A stretch of DNA of 5,866 nt from an uncultured Clostridia bacterium (GCA_937874275.1 CALNAU010000228.1:1-5866); one strand, 5' to 3'. Positions 1 to 5,153 are shown, counted from the first letter of the stretch. Notes: a model not told the origin generated them from the letters alone. Program-made: numbers and translations.

Positions 1-278
1 CCCGCGCGCAGGATGTCCAGGATGCGCTCCTCCCCCTGCACGTCATAGCGCACCAGCTTGAGCGAGCCTGAGCGCACAATGTAGATGCCCTGAATGGGGT
101 CGCCCGCGCTGAACAGCGTGCCCTTGGCCTCCACCTCCCGGCGGCGCACCAGTTGGGAAATTTGATTGAGGCTGTGCGCGTCCAGCATGCTGAACATGGG
201 CACATTGCCCACGCAGCCCTGGCCGCCACAGCTGTGGCTGCAGTGCAGGCAGCCTGTCAAGGCATCGGGTTGGCTCAT
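1..278 (-). CDS. Crp/Fnr-family transcriptional regulator, N-terminal part (3' end outside window)
   Basis: The visible 92 codons cover the N-terminus and most of the first half of the cyclic-nucleotide-binding-like sensor domain of a Crp/Fnr regulator. Residues 10-22 carry four cysteines (C10, C13, C17, C22) followed by VPMFSMLD, the layout common in clostridial FNR-like proteins. Such cysteines usually hold an Fe-S cluster or act as a thiol switch. The beta-roll follows, with GTLFSAGDP and GIYIVRSGSLKLVRYD, resembling E. coli FNR (GQTLFKAGDE, YAIRSGTIK). The start ATG at 278-276 is preceded by AAAGGAG at a suitable distance. The DNA-binding helix lies beyond the left edge, so its target cannot be predicted from the protein. 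The gene is last of the visible hcp-DUF488-ferredoxin-regulator series, 79 bp after the ferredoxin gene. I infer that it controls hcp through the palindrome at 2687-2702. The family is certain; the ligand (NO, oxygen or redox state) is not. Confidence 0.9.
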   Translation of the reverse strand, partial: MSQPDALTGCLHCSHSCGGQGCVGNVPMFSMLDAHSLNQISQLVRRREVEAKGTLFSAGDPIQGIYIVRSGSLKLVRYDVQGEERILDILRA

Positions 279-304
279 GCGTGCTCCTTTCACAACAAGG
301 GAGA

Positions 305-336
305 ACCGGGGGCTGTCCCCAGGGGATAGCCCCGGT
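305..336 (-). other. GC-rich hairpin between ferredoxin and regulator genes
   Basis: An imperfect inverted repeat pairs 305-320 with 322-336. The core is GGGGCTGTCCCC against GGGGATAGCCCC with one mismatch (a G-U pair only in the plus-strand RNA), and one bulged base sits near the foot. In the direction of the operon (minus strand) no T-run follows, so it is not a classical terminator there. On the plus strand it is followed by GGTTTT, a weak terminator-like tail, but no plus-strand gene precedes it. It may be an mRNA processing or stability element, or a partial attenuator that lowers expression of the regulator relative to the genes before it. The structure is visible; the role is a guess. 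Confidence 0.5.
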
Positions 337-357
337 GGTTTTATGGGTGGGGCGGTG

Positions 358-540
358 TTAGTCTTCCAGGCTGATGGCGCTGACGGGGCAGCTTTCGCAG
401 GCTTCGCGCGCGGCGTCCTCGTCGCTGACTGGGTCCTCGATCACCTTGGCCAGGCTGCCATCCATCTCAAAGGTGTTGGGGGCAATGCCCTCGCACAGGC
501 CGCAGCCGATGCAGGCGTTTTCATCAACAATGGCTTTCAT
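358..540 (-). CDS. [4Fe-4S] ferredoxin, 60 aa
   Basis: A small acidic soluble electron carrier of the single-cluster ferredoxin type (as in Thermotoga and Moorella, about 58-63 aa). The cluster motif CIGCGLC supplies C10, C13 and C16, and C51 in SCP supplies the fourth ligand, followed by the usual VSAIS ending. Thermotoga-type ferredoxins have extra cysteines near positions 20 and 43 that form a disulfide. Here position 20 is alanine and a fifth cysteine is found at 48, so that disulfide is absent. The start is supported by AAAGGAG upstream of 540. The gene lies 17 bp or so after the DUF488 gene and almost certainly shares its transcript. The operon position suggests that it feeds low-potential electrons to the hybrid cluster protein, taking the place of the Hcr reductase that serves Hcp in E. 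coli. That partner is inferred; the ferredoxin assignment is firm. Confidence 0.95.
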   Translation of the reverse strand: MKAIVDENACIGCGLCEGIAPNTFEMDGSLAKVIEDPVSDEDAAREACESCPVSAISLED

Positions 541-559
541 GGGTTCTCCTTTCCGGGGC

Positions 560-943
560 TCAGGCCCCAGGGCGTGTATGGTTCATCTGCTCATACAGCC
601 AATCACGCAGCACCAAGGCGTGGTTTTGCTGGGTGTCACGGGCGGCGTACAGCAGGGTAACGGGTTGTGTGGGAAGGGCGTCGGCCAGCCTGCCCGCGGC
701 TTGGCGGGCGCTGTCGCGCCCGGTCAGCTCGGCGCGGTAAGCGGCGGCAAACTCGTCAAAGCTCATCCTGCCGCCGTGGTAGGCGCGGCGCAGGTCGGTG
801 GTGGGGGTCAGGTCCTTCTCCCAGCCGTCCAGGCGAGCGGCCTCGCGGCTCAGCCCCCGTGGCCACAGGCGGTCTACCAGGATGCGCTGCCCATCGGTTG
901 GTTCCGCGGGCTCGTAGGCGCGCTTGAGGCGGATATCAACCAT
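560..943 (-). CDS. DUF488 family protein, YeaO-like, 127 aa
   Basis: A small soluble protein of the DUF488 family, close in pattern to E. coli YeaO. Diagnostic segments are RILVDRLWPRG (residues 20-30), TPTTDLRRAYHG (46-57) and TLLYAARDTQQNHALVL (96-112); YeaO has nearly the same three blocks. The full family length is present. The biochemical role of the family is not established to my knowledge; the conserved arginines, tryptophans and histidines suggest a binding or catalytic pocket. The ATG at 943 follows a GGGAGGGG ribosome-binding site. The gene sits 57 bp after hcp and 19 bp before the ferredoxin gene, all on the same strand, which ties it to nitrosative or redox stress by context only. 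A possible internal promoter at 987-1015 could also drive it. Confidence 0.85.
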   Translation of the reverse strand: MVDIRLKRAYEPAEPTDGQRILVDRLWPRGLSREAARLDGWEKDLTPTTDLRRAYHGGRMSFDEFAAAYRAELTGRDSARQAAGRLADALPTQPVTLLYAARDTQQNHALVLRDWLYEQMNHTRPGA

Positions 944-986
944 GCAAGCCCCTCCCTTCCATGCAGCCGCCCGACCACTTGCCTCT

Positions 987-1015
987 ATTGTATAGTTTGA
1001 TTAGGCTAACTGCAA
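987..1015 (-). promoter_or_regulatory. Possible internal promoter for DUF488-ferredoxin-regulator
   Basis: Reading the minus strand, TTGCAG (1015-1010) is followed after 17 bp by TACAAT (992-987). The -10 matches the consensus at five of six bases, the -35 at only three. It lies across the hcp stop codon in a short AT-rich patch, about 45 bp upstream of the DUF488 start. It could give a basal level of the last three genes when the hcp promoter is off. It rests on sequence match alone. Confidence 0.35.
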
Positions 1016-2629
1016 GTCCTCTTCGACGGTTTTGATGCCCGAGAGGTGCAATTTTTTTACCAGCACCTTGGCCACGCCCGGGCTGAGGAAGGCGGGCAGC
1101 GTGGGCCCCAGGTGGATGTTTTTCACCCCCAGGCTCAGCAGCGCCAGCAGCACGATGACGGCCTTTTGCTCGTACCAGGCGATGTTGTAGAAGATGGGCA
1201 GGTCGTTGACGCTGTTTAACCGGAAGATTTCGGCCAGCTTGAGCGCAATCAGCACCAGGGAGTAGGAGTCGTTGCACTGCCCTGCGTCCAGCACCCGGGG
1301 GATGCCGCCGATGTCGCCCAGGTTGAGTTTGTTGTAGCGGTACTTGGCGCAGCCGGCGGTCAGAATCACGGTATCCTTAGGCAGCGCCTGGGCGAACTCG
1401 GTGTAATAATTGCGGCCCTTCTGGCGGCCATCGCACCCGGCCATCACCACAAACTTGCGGATAGCGCCGGATTTGACCGCGTCCACCACCTTGTCGGCCA
1501 GCTTGAACACCTGGGCGTGGGCAAAGCCGCCGGTGATGGTGCCCTGCTCTATCTGCGTGGGCGGCGGACAGGCCTTGGCCATGCGGATGACGGCGGAGAA
1601 GTCCTTCTCCTCGCCGATGCCGCCGGGGATGTGGGGGCAGCCCGGCCAGCCGGCCATGCCGGTGGTGAACAGCCGATGCTGATAGCTGGCCTTGGGCGGC
1701 ACGATGCAGTTGGTGGTCATCAGAATGGGGCCGTTAAAGCTGTCAAACTCGTCCTTTTGCTGCCACCAGGCATTGCCGTAGTTGCCAGCAAAGTGCTGGT
1801 ACTGCTTAAAGAAGGGATAGTACTGGGCGGGCAGCATCTCCGAGTGGGTATAGATATCCACCCCGGCGTCGCGGCTTTGCTCCAGCAGCATCTCCAGGTC
1901 GCGCAGGTCGTGGCCGGATACCAGAATGCCTGGGCGGCTGCGCACGCCGATGTCCACCTGGGTGATTTCCGGGTCGCCGTAGCGGCCGGTGTTGGCGGCG
2001 TCCAGCAGCGCCATGCCCTTCACGCCCGCGGCGCCTGTATCCAGCACCAACTGCACCAATTGGTCGGCGCTCAGGCTGTCGTCCAGCGTGGCGGCCAGCG
2101 CCTGCTGGATGAAGGCGTCCACTTCCTCATCATCGCGCAGCAGCACGTTGGCGTGCTTGCTGTAGGCGCTCAGGCCCTTGAGGCCATACACCACCAGCTC
2201 GCGCAGGCTGCGCACATCCTCATTTTTGGTGGACAGCACGCCAATCTCATGCTCCTTCTCTGCCCAGGCGGCCTCATCGCCGCTATCCCACAGGGCGGCC
2301 TCGGGCAGGGTGGCATCGGCGGGCAGCTGCGCGCGCAGGGCGCGCAGGGCGGACAGCACCTCGTAGGTGCGCGCCCGGATGGCGTCCAGGTCAAAGTTTG
2401 CGTTGGTGATGGTCATAAACAGGCTGCCGGTGACCAGGTGGTTGACTTCCCTGGTAATGGGCAATCCCGCCTTGCGCGACTGCACTGCGGCGGCGCTCAG
2501 CCCCTTGGTCAGCCAAATCAGGAAATCCTGCCCACGGGCCACGTCCGGCATCTTTCCGCACACGCCCGCCTTGTCACAGCCGCGGTTGCCCGAGGCTTCC
2601 TGGCACTGGTAGCAAAACATCTCGCTCAT
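1001..2629 (-). CDS. hcp: Hydroxylamine reductase / hybrid cluster protein, class I, 542 aa
   Basis: A cytoplasmic Fe-S enzyme that reduces hydroxylamine to ammonia in vitro; family work indicates NO reductase or protein S-nitrosylase activity in nitrosative stress defence. The N-terminal cluster ligands are C6, C9, C18 and C24, spaced C-x2-C-x8-C-x5-C. This is the class I pattern of strict anaerobes ([4Fe-4S]), not the wider enterobacterial class II spacing. All hybrid-cluster ligands known from the Desulfovibrio structure are present: H240 (SGHD), E264 (HSEM), C308 (TTNC), C399 (AGCDGR, the persulfide-bearing cysteine), C427 (TAGCAKYRYN), C452 (GQCND), E487 and K489 (WYEQK). Their spacing agrees with the reference except for one three-residue shift. 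The length is normal and there is no frameshift. The start ATG at 2629 has GGAGGG just upstream. It is first in the operon, and an FNR-type site lies in its promoter. Confidence 0.98.
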   Translation of the reverse strand: MSEMFCYQCQEASGNRGCDKAGVCGKMPDVARGQDFLIWLTKGLSAAAVQSRKAGLPITREVNHLVTGSLFMTITNANFDLDAIRARTYEVLSALRALRAQLPADATLPEAALWDSGDEAAWAEKEHEIGVLSTKNEDVRSLRELVVYGLKGLSAYSKHANVLLRDDEEVDAFIQQALAATLDDSLSADQLVQLVLDTGAAGVKGMALLDAANTGRYGDPEITQVDIGVRSRPGILVSGHDLRDLEMLLEQSRDAGVDIYTHSEMLPAQYYPFFKQYQHFAGNYGNAWWQQKDEFDSFNGPILMTTNCIVPPKASYQHRLFTTGMAGWPGCPHIPGGIGEEKDFSAVIRMAKACPPPTQIEQGTITGGFAHAQVFKLADKVVDAVKSGAIRKFVVMAGCDGRQKGRNYYTEFAQALPKDTVILTAGCAKYRYNKLNLGDIGGIPRVLDAGQCNDSYSLVLIALKLAEIFRLNSVNDLPIFYNIAWYEQKAVIVLLALLSLGVKNIHLGPTLPAFLSPGVAKVLVKKLHLSGIKTVEEDLQLA

Positions 2630-2659
2630 TGATTCCCTCCACTTTCTCTTTTCACCCCC

Positions 2660-2665
2660 AGTATA
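2660..2665 (-). promoter_or_regulatory. -10 element of the hcp promoter
   Basis: On the minus strand the bases read TATACT, five of six matches to the TATAAT consensus, and imply transcription starting near 2653 with a leader of about 24 nt before the hcp ATG. No good -35 hexamer lies 16-18 bp upstream, as expected when an activator of the FNR type replaces it. The start site is inferred, not measured. Confidence 0.55.
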
Positions 2666-2686
2666 AAGCCAATCCGGGCATCAAAC

Positions 2687-2702
2687 ATTGACAATAATCA
2701 AT
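2687..2702. promoter_or_regulatory. FNR-type operator upstream of hcp
   Basis: The palindrome reads ATTGAC-AATA-ATCAAT, with six-base arms and one mismatch. It agrees with the FNR consensus TTGAT-N4-ATCAA at all but one base. Its centre (2694.5) is 41.5 bp upstream of the start site implied by the TATACT box at 2665-2660, the classic position for class II activation. A Crp/Fnr regulator is encoded at the end of the same gene series, so autoregulation is likely. The site is also about 78 bp upstream of the start implied for the plus-strand membrane protein gene, so an effect there cannot be excluded. Confidence 0.7.
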
Positions 2703-2740
2703 ATTCGATATTCAAAAATGAACAAATTGCGAACAGAAAT

Positions 2741-2766
2741 GATTAAGGATGTAACAATGGGGGTAT
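2741..2766 (+). promoter_or_regulatory. Candidate promoter of the GlsB/YeaQ gene, stress-sigma-like
   Basis: GATTAA (2741-2746) and GGGTAT (2761-2766) are separated by 14 bp. The sigma-B type consensus is GTTTAA-N12-15-GGGTAT, so the -10 is exact and the -35 matches at five of six. The same bases also give TATAAC (2764-2769), a fair vegetative -10, but no good vegetative -35 stands 17 bp before it. The implied start near 2773 leaves a leader of about 54 nt. Many Clostridia lack sigma-B, so the assignment is tentative; some promoter in this AT-rich patch is likely. Confidence 0.4.
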
Positions 2767-2826
2767 AACTATGAGGAATCGGATCGCAGGCAACCAAGCG
2801 ACCGAACATGGAAGGAGATTATTCTT

Positions 2827-3096
2827 ATGGATTTGACCACTATTTTGATCTGGATCGTCGTTGGCGCCATCGCCGGCTGGCTGGCTGGCCTGCTGGTCAA
2901 CAAGGAGACTGGCCTGTCCGTTCGTGACATCATCGTGGGCATCATCGGTGCCTTCATCGGCGGATTCCTGTACAACCAGTTTGGCGCGGCGGGTGCTGTC
3001 ACCGGCATCAATTTCACCTCCATCCTGGTGGCCCTGGTCGGCGCGGTTGTGCTGCTGCTGATCATCCGCCTGGTCACAGGTGCCAAGAGGGTCTAA
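2827..3096 (+). CDS. GlsB/YeaQ/YmgE family small membrane protein, 89 aa
   Basis: A very hydrophobic small protein with three predicted membrane segments, at about residues 5-24, 35-48 and 64-82. The glycine-rich signatures GAIAGWLAG (13-21) and DIIVGIIGAFIGGFL (34-48) are typical of the family also called transglycosylase-associated protein (PF04226). The basic end (GAKRV) fits a cytoplasmic C-terminus. Members are widespread and often linked to general or envelope stress (GlsB accompanies Asp23/Gls24 proteins in Gram-positives), but no enzyme activity is established. The start ATG has AAGGAG nine bases upstream, and the length is normal. It is a single-gene transcript, divergent from hcp across a 197 bp intergenic region and closed by the terminator at 3133-3167. 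The family is secure; the role is known only in general terms. Confidence 0.93.
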   Translation: MDLTTILIWIVVGAIAGWLAGLLVNKETGLSVRDIIVGIIGAFIGGFLYNQFGAAGAVTGINFTSILVALVGAVVLLLIIRLVTGAKRV

Positions 3097-3122
3097 CACG
3101 ACGCGCGCAAAGCGCATCTGGT

Positions 3123-3136
3123 AGCCATGCATGGCT
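3123..3136. repeat. 14-bp perfect palindrome abutting the terminator
   Basis: AGCCATGCATGGCT is a perfect inverted repeat lying 26 bp after the stop codon of the membrane protein gene. Its last bases overlap the foot of the terminator stem, so the two structures would compete. It could be a small extra 3' hairpin or chance; no function is assigned. Confidence 0.45.
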
Positions 3137-3167
3137 GTCGGGGCATCCGCCCCGGCAGTCGTTTTTT
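3133..3167 (+). terminator. Intrinsic terminator after the GlsB/YeaQ gene
   Basis: A ten-pair GC-rich stem (CTGTCGGGGC with GCCCCGGCAG, one G-U wobble) closes on the four-base loop ATCC and extends two pairs further outward. After three bases comes a run of six T. It is a textbook Rho-independent terminator and isolates the membrane protein gene from the downstream DRTGG unit. Confidence 0.9.
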
Positions 3168-3185
3168 ATGCGCTGCCCGGTCCGC

Positions 3186-3214
3186 TTGCATTGCGGCGGC
3201 CCGGCGGGTACAAT
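3186..3214 (+). promoter_or_regulatory. Probable promoter of the DRTGG-PHP unit
   Basis: TTGCAT (3186-3191) and TACAAT (3209-3214) are separated by 17 bp. The -10 matches consensus at five of six positions; the -35 keeps only the TTG. It lies between the preceding terminator and the first gene of the unit, the only place a promoter can be. The implied start is near 3221, giving a leader of about 42 nt. Confidence 0.55.
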
Positions 3215-3262
3215 CGTCGAAAGACGTGAATCTTTTGCCGGAAACGGCTGATAGGAGGCCCC

Positions 3263-3601
3263 ATGACCCTGACAGAGCTACTGCCCCTGGTGGAGGGAAC
3301 GCTGCTGACGCAGCAGTCAACGGAGGCGCGCGATGTCAGCGCGGGCTATGTGTGCGATTTGCTCAGCTGGGTGATGGCGCGCGGCAAGCCGGGCATGGCC
3401 TGGGTCACCGTGCAGACCCACCTCAATGTGGTGGCCGTGGCCTCGCTGCACGAGATGGCCTGCATCATTTTGCCCGAAGACATCCGCATGGAGGGCGCTC
3501 CGCTCAGCAAAGCCCAGGAGGAGGGCATCGCCGTCATCACCAGCCCGCTCACCGCGTACGACATCTGCGCCCGCATGGCGCAAGCCGGCCTGCCGGCCTG
3601 A
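3263..3601 (+). CDS. Short DRTGG-domain protein, 112 aa
   Basis: The protein matches the pattern of short stand-alone DRTGG-domain proteins of Clostridia. These are often annotated loosely as HPr-kinase-like although they lack any kinase domain. Recognisable parts are the turn around residues 23-30 (RDVSAGYV, where the family has a TGG-like turn), DLLSWVM (32-38), WVTVQTHLNVVAVASL (47-62), and a C-terminal half with ACIILPED, KAQEEGIAVITS and a final helix. The exact DRTGG string is not present, as is usual in this subgroup. In other anaerobes, as I recall, such genes stand beside PHP-domain and [FeFe]-hydrogenase genes, and a ligand-binding or regulatory role is assumed. Here a PHP gene follows directly, but no hydrogenase is in the window. 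The ATG at 3263 has a perfect AGGAGG four bases upstream. Domain assignment is good; function is unknown. Confidence 0.8.
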   Translation: MTLTELLPLVEGTLLTQQSTEARDVSAGYVCDLLSWVMARGKPGMAWVTVQTHLNVVAVASLHEMACIILPEDIRMEGAPLSKAQEEGIAVITSPLTAYDICARMAQAGLPA

Positions 3602-3604
3602 GCC

Positions 3605-4309
3605 GTGGCGCTGCACTACGACCTGCATATCCACAGCTGCCTGTCCCCCTGCGCGCAGGAGGATATGACGCCCGCCAACATCTGCGCCATGGCGCGGCTG
3701 AAGGGGCTGGATGTGATTGCCGTCACCGATCACCAGAGCGCGGGCAACCTGCCCGCGGTGGCCGCCTGCGCCGCGCGCGAGGGCCTGCTGCTGGTGCCGG
3801 GGTTGGAGGTATGTACCCGGGAGGAGGTGCATGTGCTGTGCTACTTTGCCGATGTGGCGGCGGCCCAGCGCATGGGCACTTGGTGCTACGGGTTATTGCC
3901 CGATATCCCCAACCGCCCGGATTACTTTGGGCAGCAGAGCCTGGTGAATGAACGCGATGAGGTCGTTGGCACCGAGCCCAGAATGCTGCTCATGGCGCTG
4001 ACAGCCGGCCTGGACGAGGTCATCGCGCAGGCACGCGCCCTGGGCGGCGTGCCCGTGCCCGCCCACATCAACCGGGGGGAGAACGGGATTTTGACGGCCC
4101 TGGGCTTTTTGCCGCCGGAGGCGCGGTTCACGGCGCTGGAGGTCAGCCCCGAACTGCCTCTGCCGGGCGGTCTGGATGAATCCCGCTACCGCGTGCTCCA
4201 CTCGTCAGACGCCCATCAGCTGGGCGACATCGCCGAGCGGGGGCGCACCATCCCGGTAGCGCCCGGCGTGGCGGAGGTGCTGCGTTGGCTGGGCCATGCG
4301 ACTGCCTGA
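3605..4309 (+). CDS. PHP-domain metal-dependent phosphoesterase, 234 aa
   Basis: A cytoplasmic phosphoesterase of the PHP superfamily, related to DNA polymerase PHP domains and histidinol phosphatases. The metal-binding motifs appear in order: HIH (H8, H10), TDH (D42, H43), GLEV (E68), H76 in EVHVLCYF, H154 in PAHINR, and SDAH (D202, H204). All expected ligands are present, so it should be active; the substrate (a small phosphoester or nucleic acid end) cannot be read from the sequence. The start is GTG at 3605, three bases after the stop of the DRTGG gene and without a clear Shine-Dalgarno, so translation is probably coupled to that gene. The next ATG would remove the first two histidines and is rejected. 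Close pairing with a DRTGG protein recurs in Clostridia, as I recall, and suggests a joint role. Confidence 0.9.
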   Translation: MALHYDLHIHSCLSPCAQEDMTPANICAMARLKGLDVIAVTDHQSAGNLPAVAACAAREGLLLVPGLEVCTREEVHVLCYFADVAAAQRMGTWCYGLLPDIPNRPDYFGQQSLVNERDEVVGTEPRMLLMALTAGLDEVIAQARALGGVPVPAHINRGENGILTALGFLPPEARFTALEVSPELPLPGGLDESRYRVLHSSDAHQLGDIAERGRTIPVAPGVAEVLRWLGHATA

Positions 4310-4345
4310 TACACTCTGCTATTCGGTTGTATAGAAGGAGGGCCT

Positions 4346-5101
4346 ATGCGGCTGCTGTTCGTCGGCGATACACATGGCGCAGTTGATTTGGACAAGCTGC
4401 GGCAGATTCTGCCGCAGGCGCAGCTGACGCCGCGGGACGCGCTGATACACTGCGGCGACTTTGGCGCGCCCTGGGCGGCCGAGGACGATGAGGCCCTGCG
4501 CTGGTGGCGGGCGCTGCCCTATAAGAAAATCATCTGCCTGGGCAACCATGAAAACTATGGCTGGATTATGCGGCAGCCCATCGTGCGCCGCTTCAACTGC
4601 CGCGGGTGGGATTTGGGCGGCGGCCTGTTTGCCCCCTTTGCCGGGCAGGTGGCCCATGTGGGCGGGCGGCGGCTGTGGTTCTACCCCGGCGGCTACTCCA
4701 TCGACTATATGCTGCGCCAACCGGGGCGGGATGTGTTTGCGCAGGAATTGCTGCCGCTGGACGAGGCCCAGCGCGCGGTGGACCGCCTGCTCAACGGCCC
4801 TGCGGTGGACTATGTGCTCACCCACGATGGGCCGCGGGCCTTTATATTGGAGCAATTCGGCTTTCCCATCGGGCCGCCCAGGCCGGGCTATTGGACCCAT
4901 CTGGGGCTGGCACCCGGCAGCCACGCGCACCCGGCCCTGCTGCTGGACCAGCTATACCACCGGCCGGACAAATACACGCGCTGGTACTTTGGCCACCATC
5001 ACCGCGACGCGGCACAGGGCAAGCTACGCTGCCTGTGGCAGCAGGCTGTGCTGGAGGATACCCGCACCGGCAGCGTGGAGGTTCTGATGCTGCCCGCCTG
5101 A
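4346..5101 (+). CDS. Calcineurin-like metallophosphoesterase, 251 aa
   Basis: A two-metal phosphoesterase of the calcineurin-like superfamily. Motifs in order: GDTHG (D8, H10), GDFG (D38), GNHEN (N67, H68), THD (H160) and GHHH (H217, H219). The complete set of ligands indicates an active enzyme, probably cytoplasmic since there is no signal peptide. Substrates in the superfamily range from cyclic nucleotides to phosphoproteins and DNA, and this subgroup is not one I can name. The segment from 85 to 125, with GGRRLWFYPGGYSIDYML, is a distinctive insert that may shape the substrate pocket. The ATG is preceded by AAGGAGG five bases away. The gene begins 36 bp after the PHP gene with no convincing promoter or terminator between, so it probably belongs to the same transcript. 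A second, unrelated phosphoesterase beside the PHP enzyme suggests linked steps or a shared pathway. Confidence 0.9.
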   Translation: MRLLFVGDTHGAVDLDKLRQILPQAQLTPRDALIHCGDFGAPWAAEDDEALRWWRALPYKKIICLGNHENYGWIMRQPIVRRFNCRGWDLGGGLFAPFAGQVAHVGGRRLWFYPGGYSIDYMLRQPGRDVFAQELLPLDEAQRAVDRLLNGPAVDYVLTHDGPRAFILEQFGFPIGPPRPGYWTHLGLAPGSHAHPALLLDQLYHRPDKYTRWYFGHHHRDAAQGKLRCLWQQAVLEDTRTGSVEVLMLPA

Positions 5102-5126
5102 CACCGTGGGAAAAGATGGGTATATA
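5098..5126 (+). promoter_or_regulatory. Vegetative promoter of the secreted-protein gene
   Basis: CTGACA (5098-5103, five of six matches) is followed after exactly 17 bp by TATATA (5121-5126, four of six). The -35 element overlaps the stop codon of the metallophosphoesterase gene. The implied start is near 5133, about 35 nt before the chosen ATG. This is the best sigma-A-like match in the window and suggests that the last gene can be expressed apart from the unit before it. Confidence 0.6.
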
Positions 5127-5153
5127 GAAGAGACAGGCTGATGCCTGCCCGCG

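Noticed and set aside
374..1000. Plus-strand frame of 208 codons across the ferredoxin and DUF488 genes
   Set aside because: It lies opposite two clear genes with good ribosome-binding sites and spans their intergenic gap. No domain is seen.
997..1010. Second FNR-like box after hcp (TTGAT-TAGG-CTAAC)
   Set aside because: Only one half-site matches; the other arm agrees poorly, so it is likely chance in a short AT-rich patch.
1517..2632. Long plus-strand open frame (371 codons) across hcp
   Set aside because: It is the antisense of hcp, in which every cluster ligand is intact. The frame is open because of high GC, and its translation is low-complexity, rich in G, A, V, Q and H, without a recognisable domain.
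2688..2716. TTGACA at 2688-2693 as a plus-strand -35 element for the membrane protein gene
   Set aside because: The hexamer is perfect, but no acceptable -10 lies 16-18 bp downstream, and the bases are better explained as an arm of the FNR-type palindrome.
2702..2722. Short AT-rich repeats (ATATTC-G-ATATTC; TTCA-AAAA-TGAA) as further operators
   Set aside because: They are brief, imperfect and expected by chance in an AT-rich promoter region; no known binding motif fits.
3127..3951. Plus-strand frame of 274 codons starting in the terminator region
   Set aside because: It begins inside the palindrome/terminator and runs out of frame through the DRTGG and PHP genes. The translation is arginine-, alanine- and glycine-rich shadow sequence.
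4310..4345. Separate promoter for the metallophosphoesterase gene
   Set aside because: TATAGA at 4330-4335 would overlap the ribosome-binding site, and TACACT at 4310-4315 has no -35 at proper spacing, so read-through from the PHP gene is more likely.
4319..4930. Minus-strand frame of 203 codons opposite the metallophosphoesterase gene
   Set aside because: The plus-strand gene has all catalytic motifs and a strong ribosome-binding site; this is its shadow.
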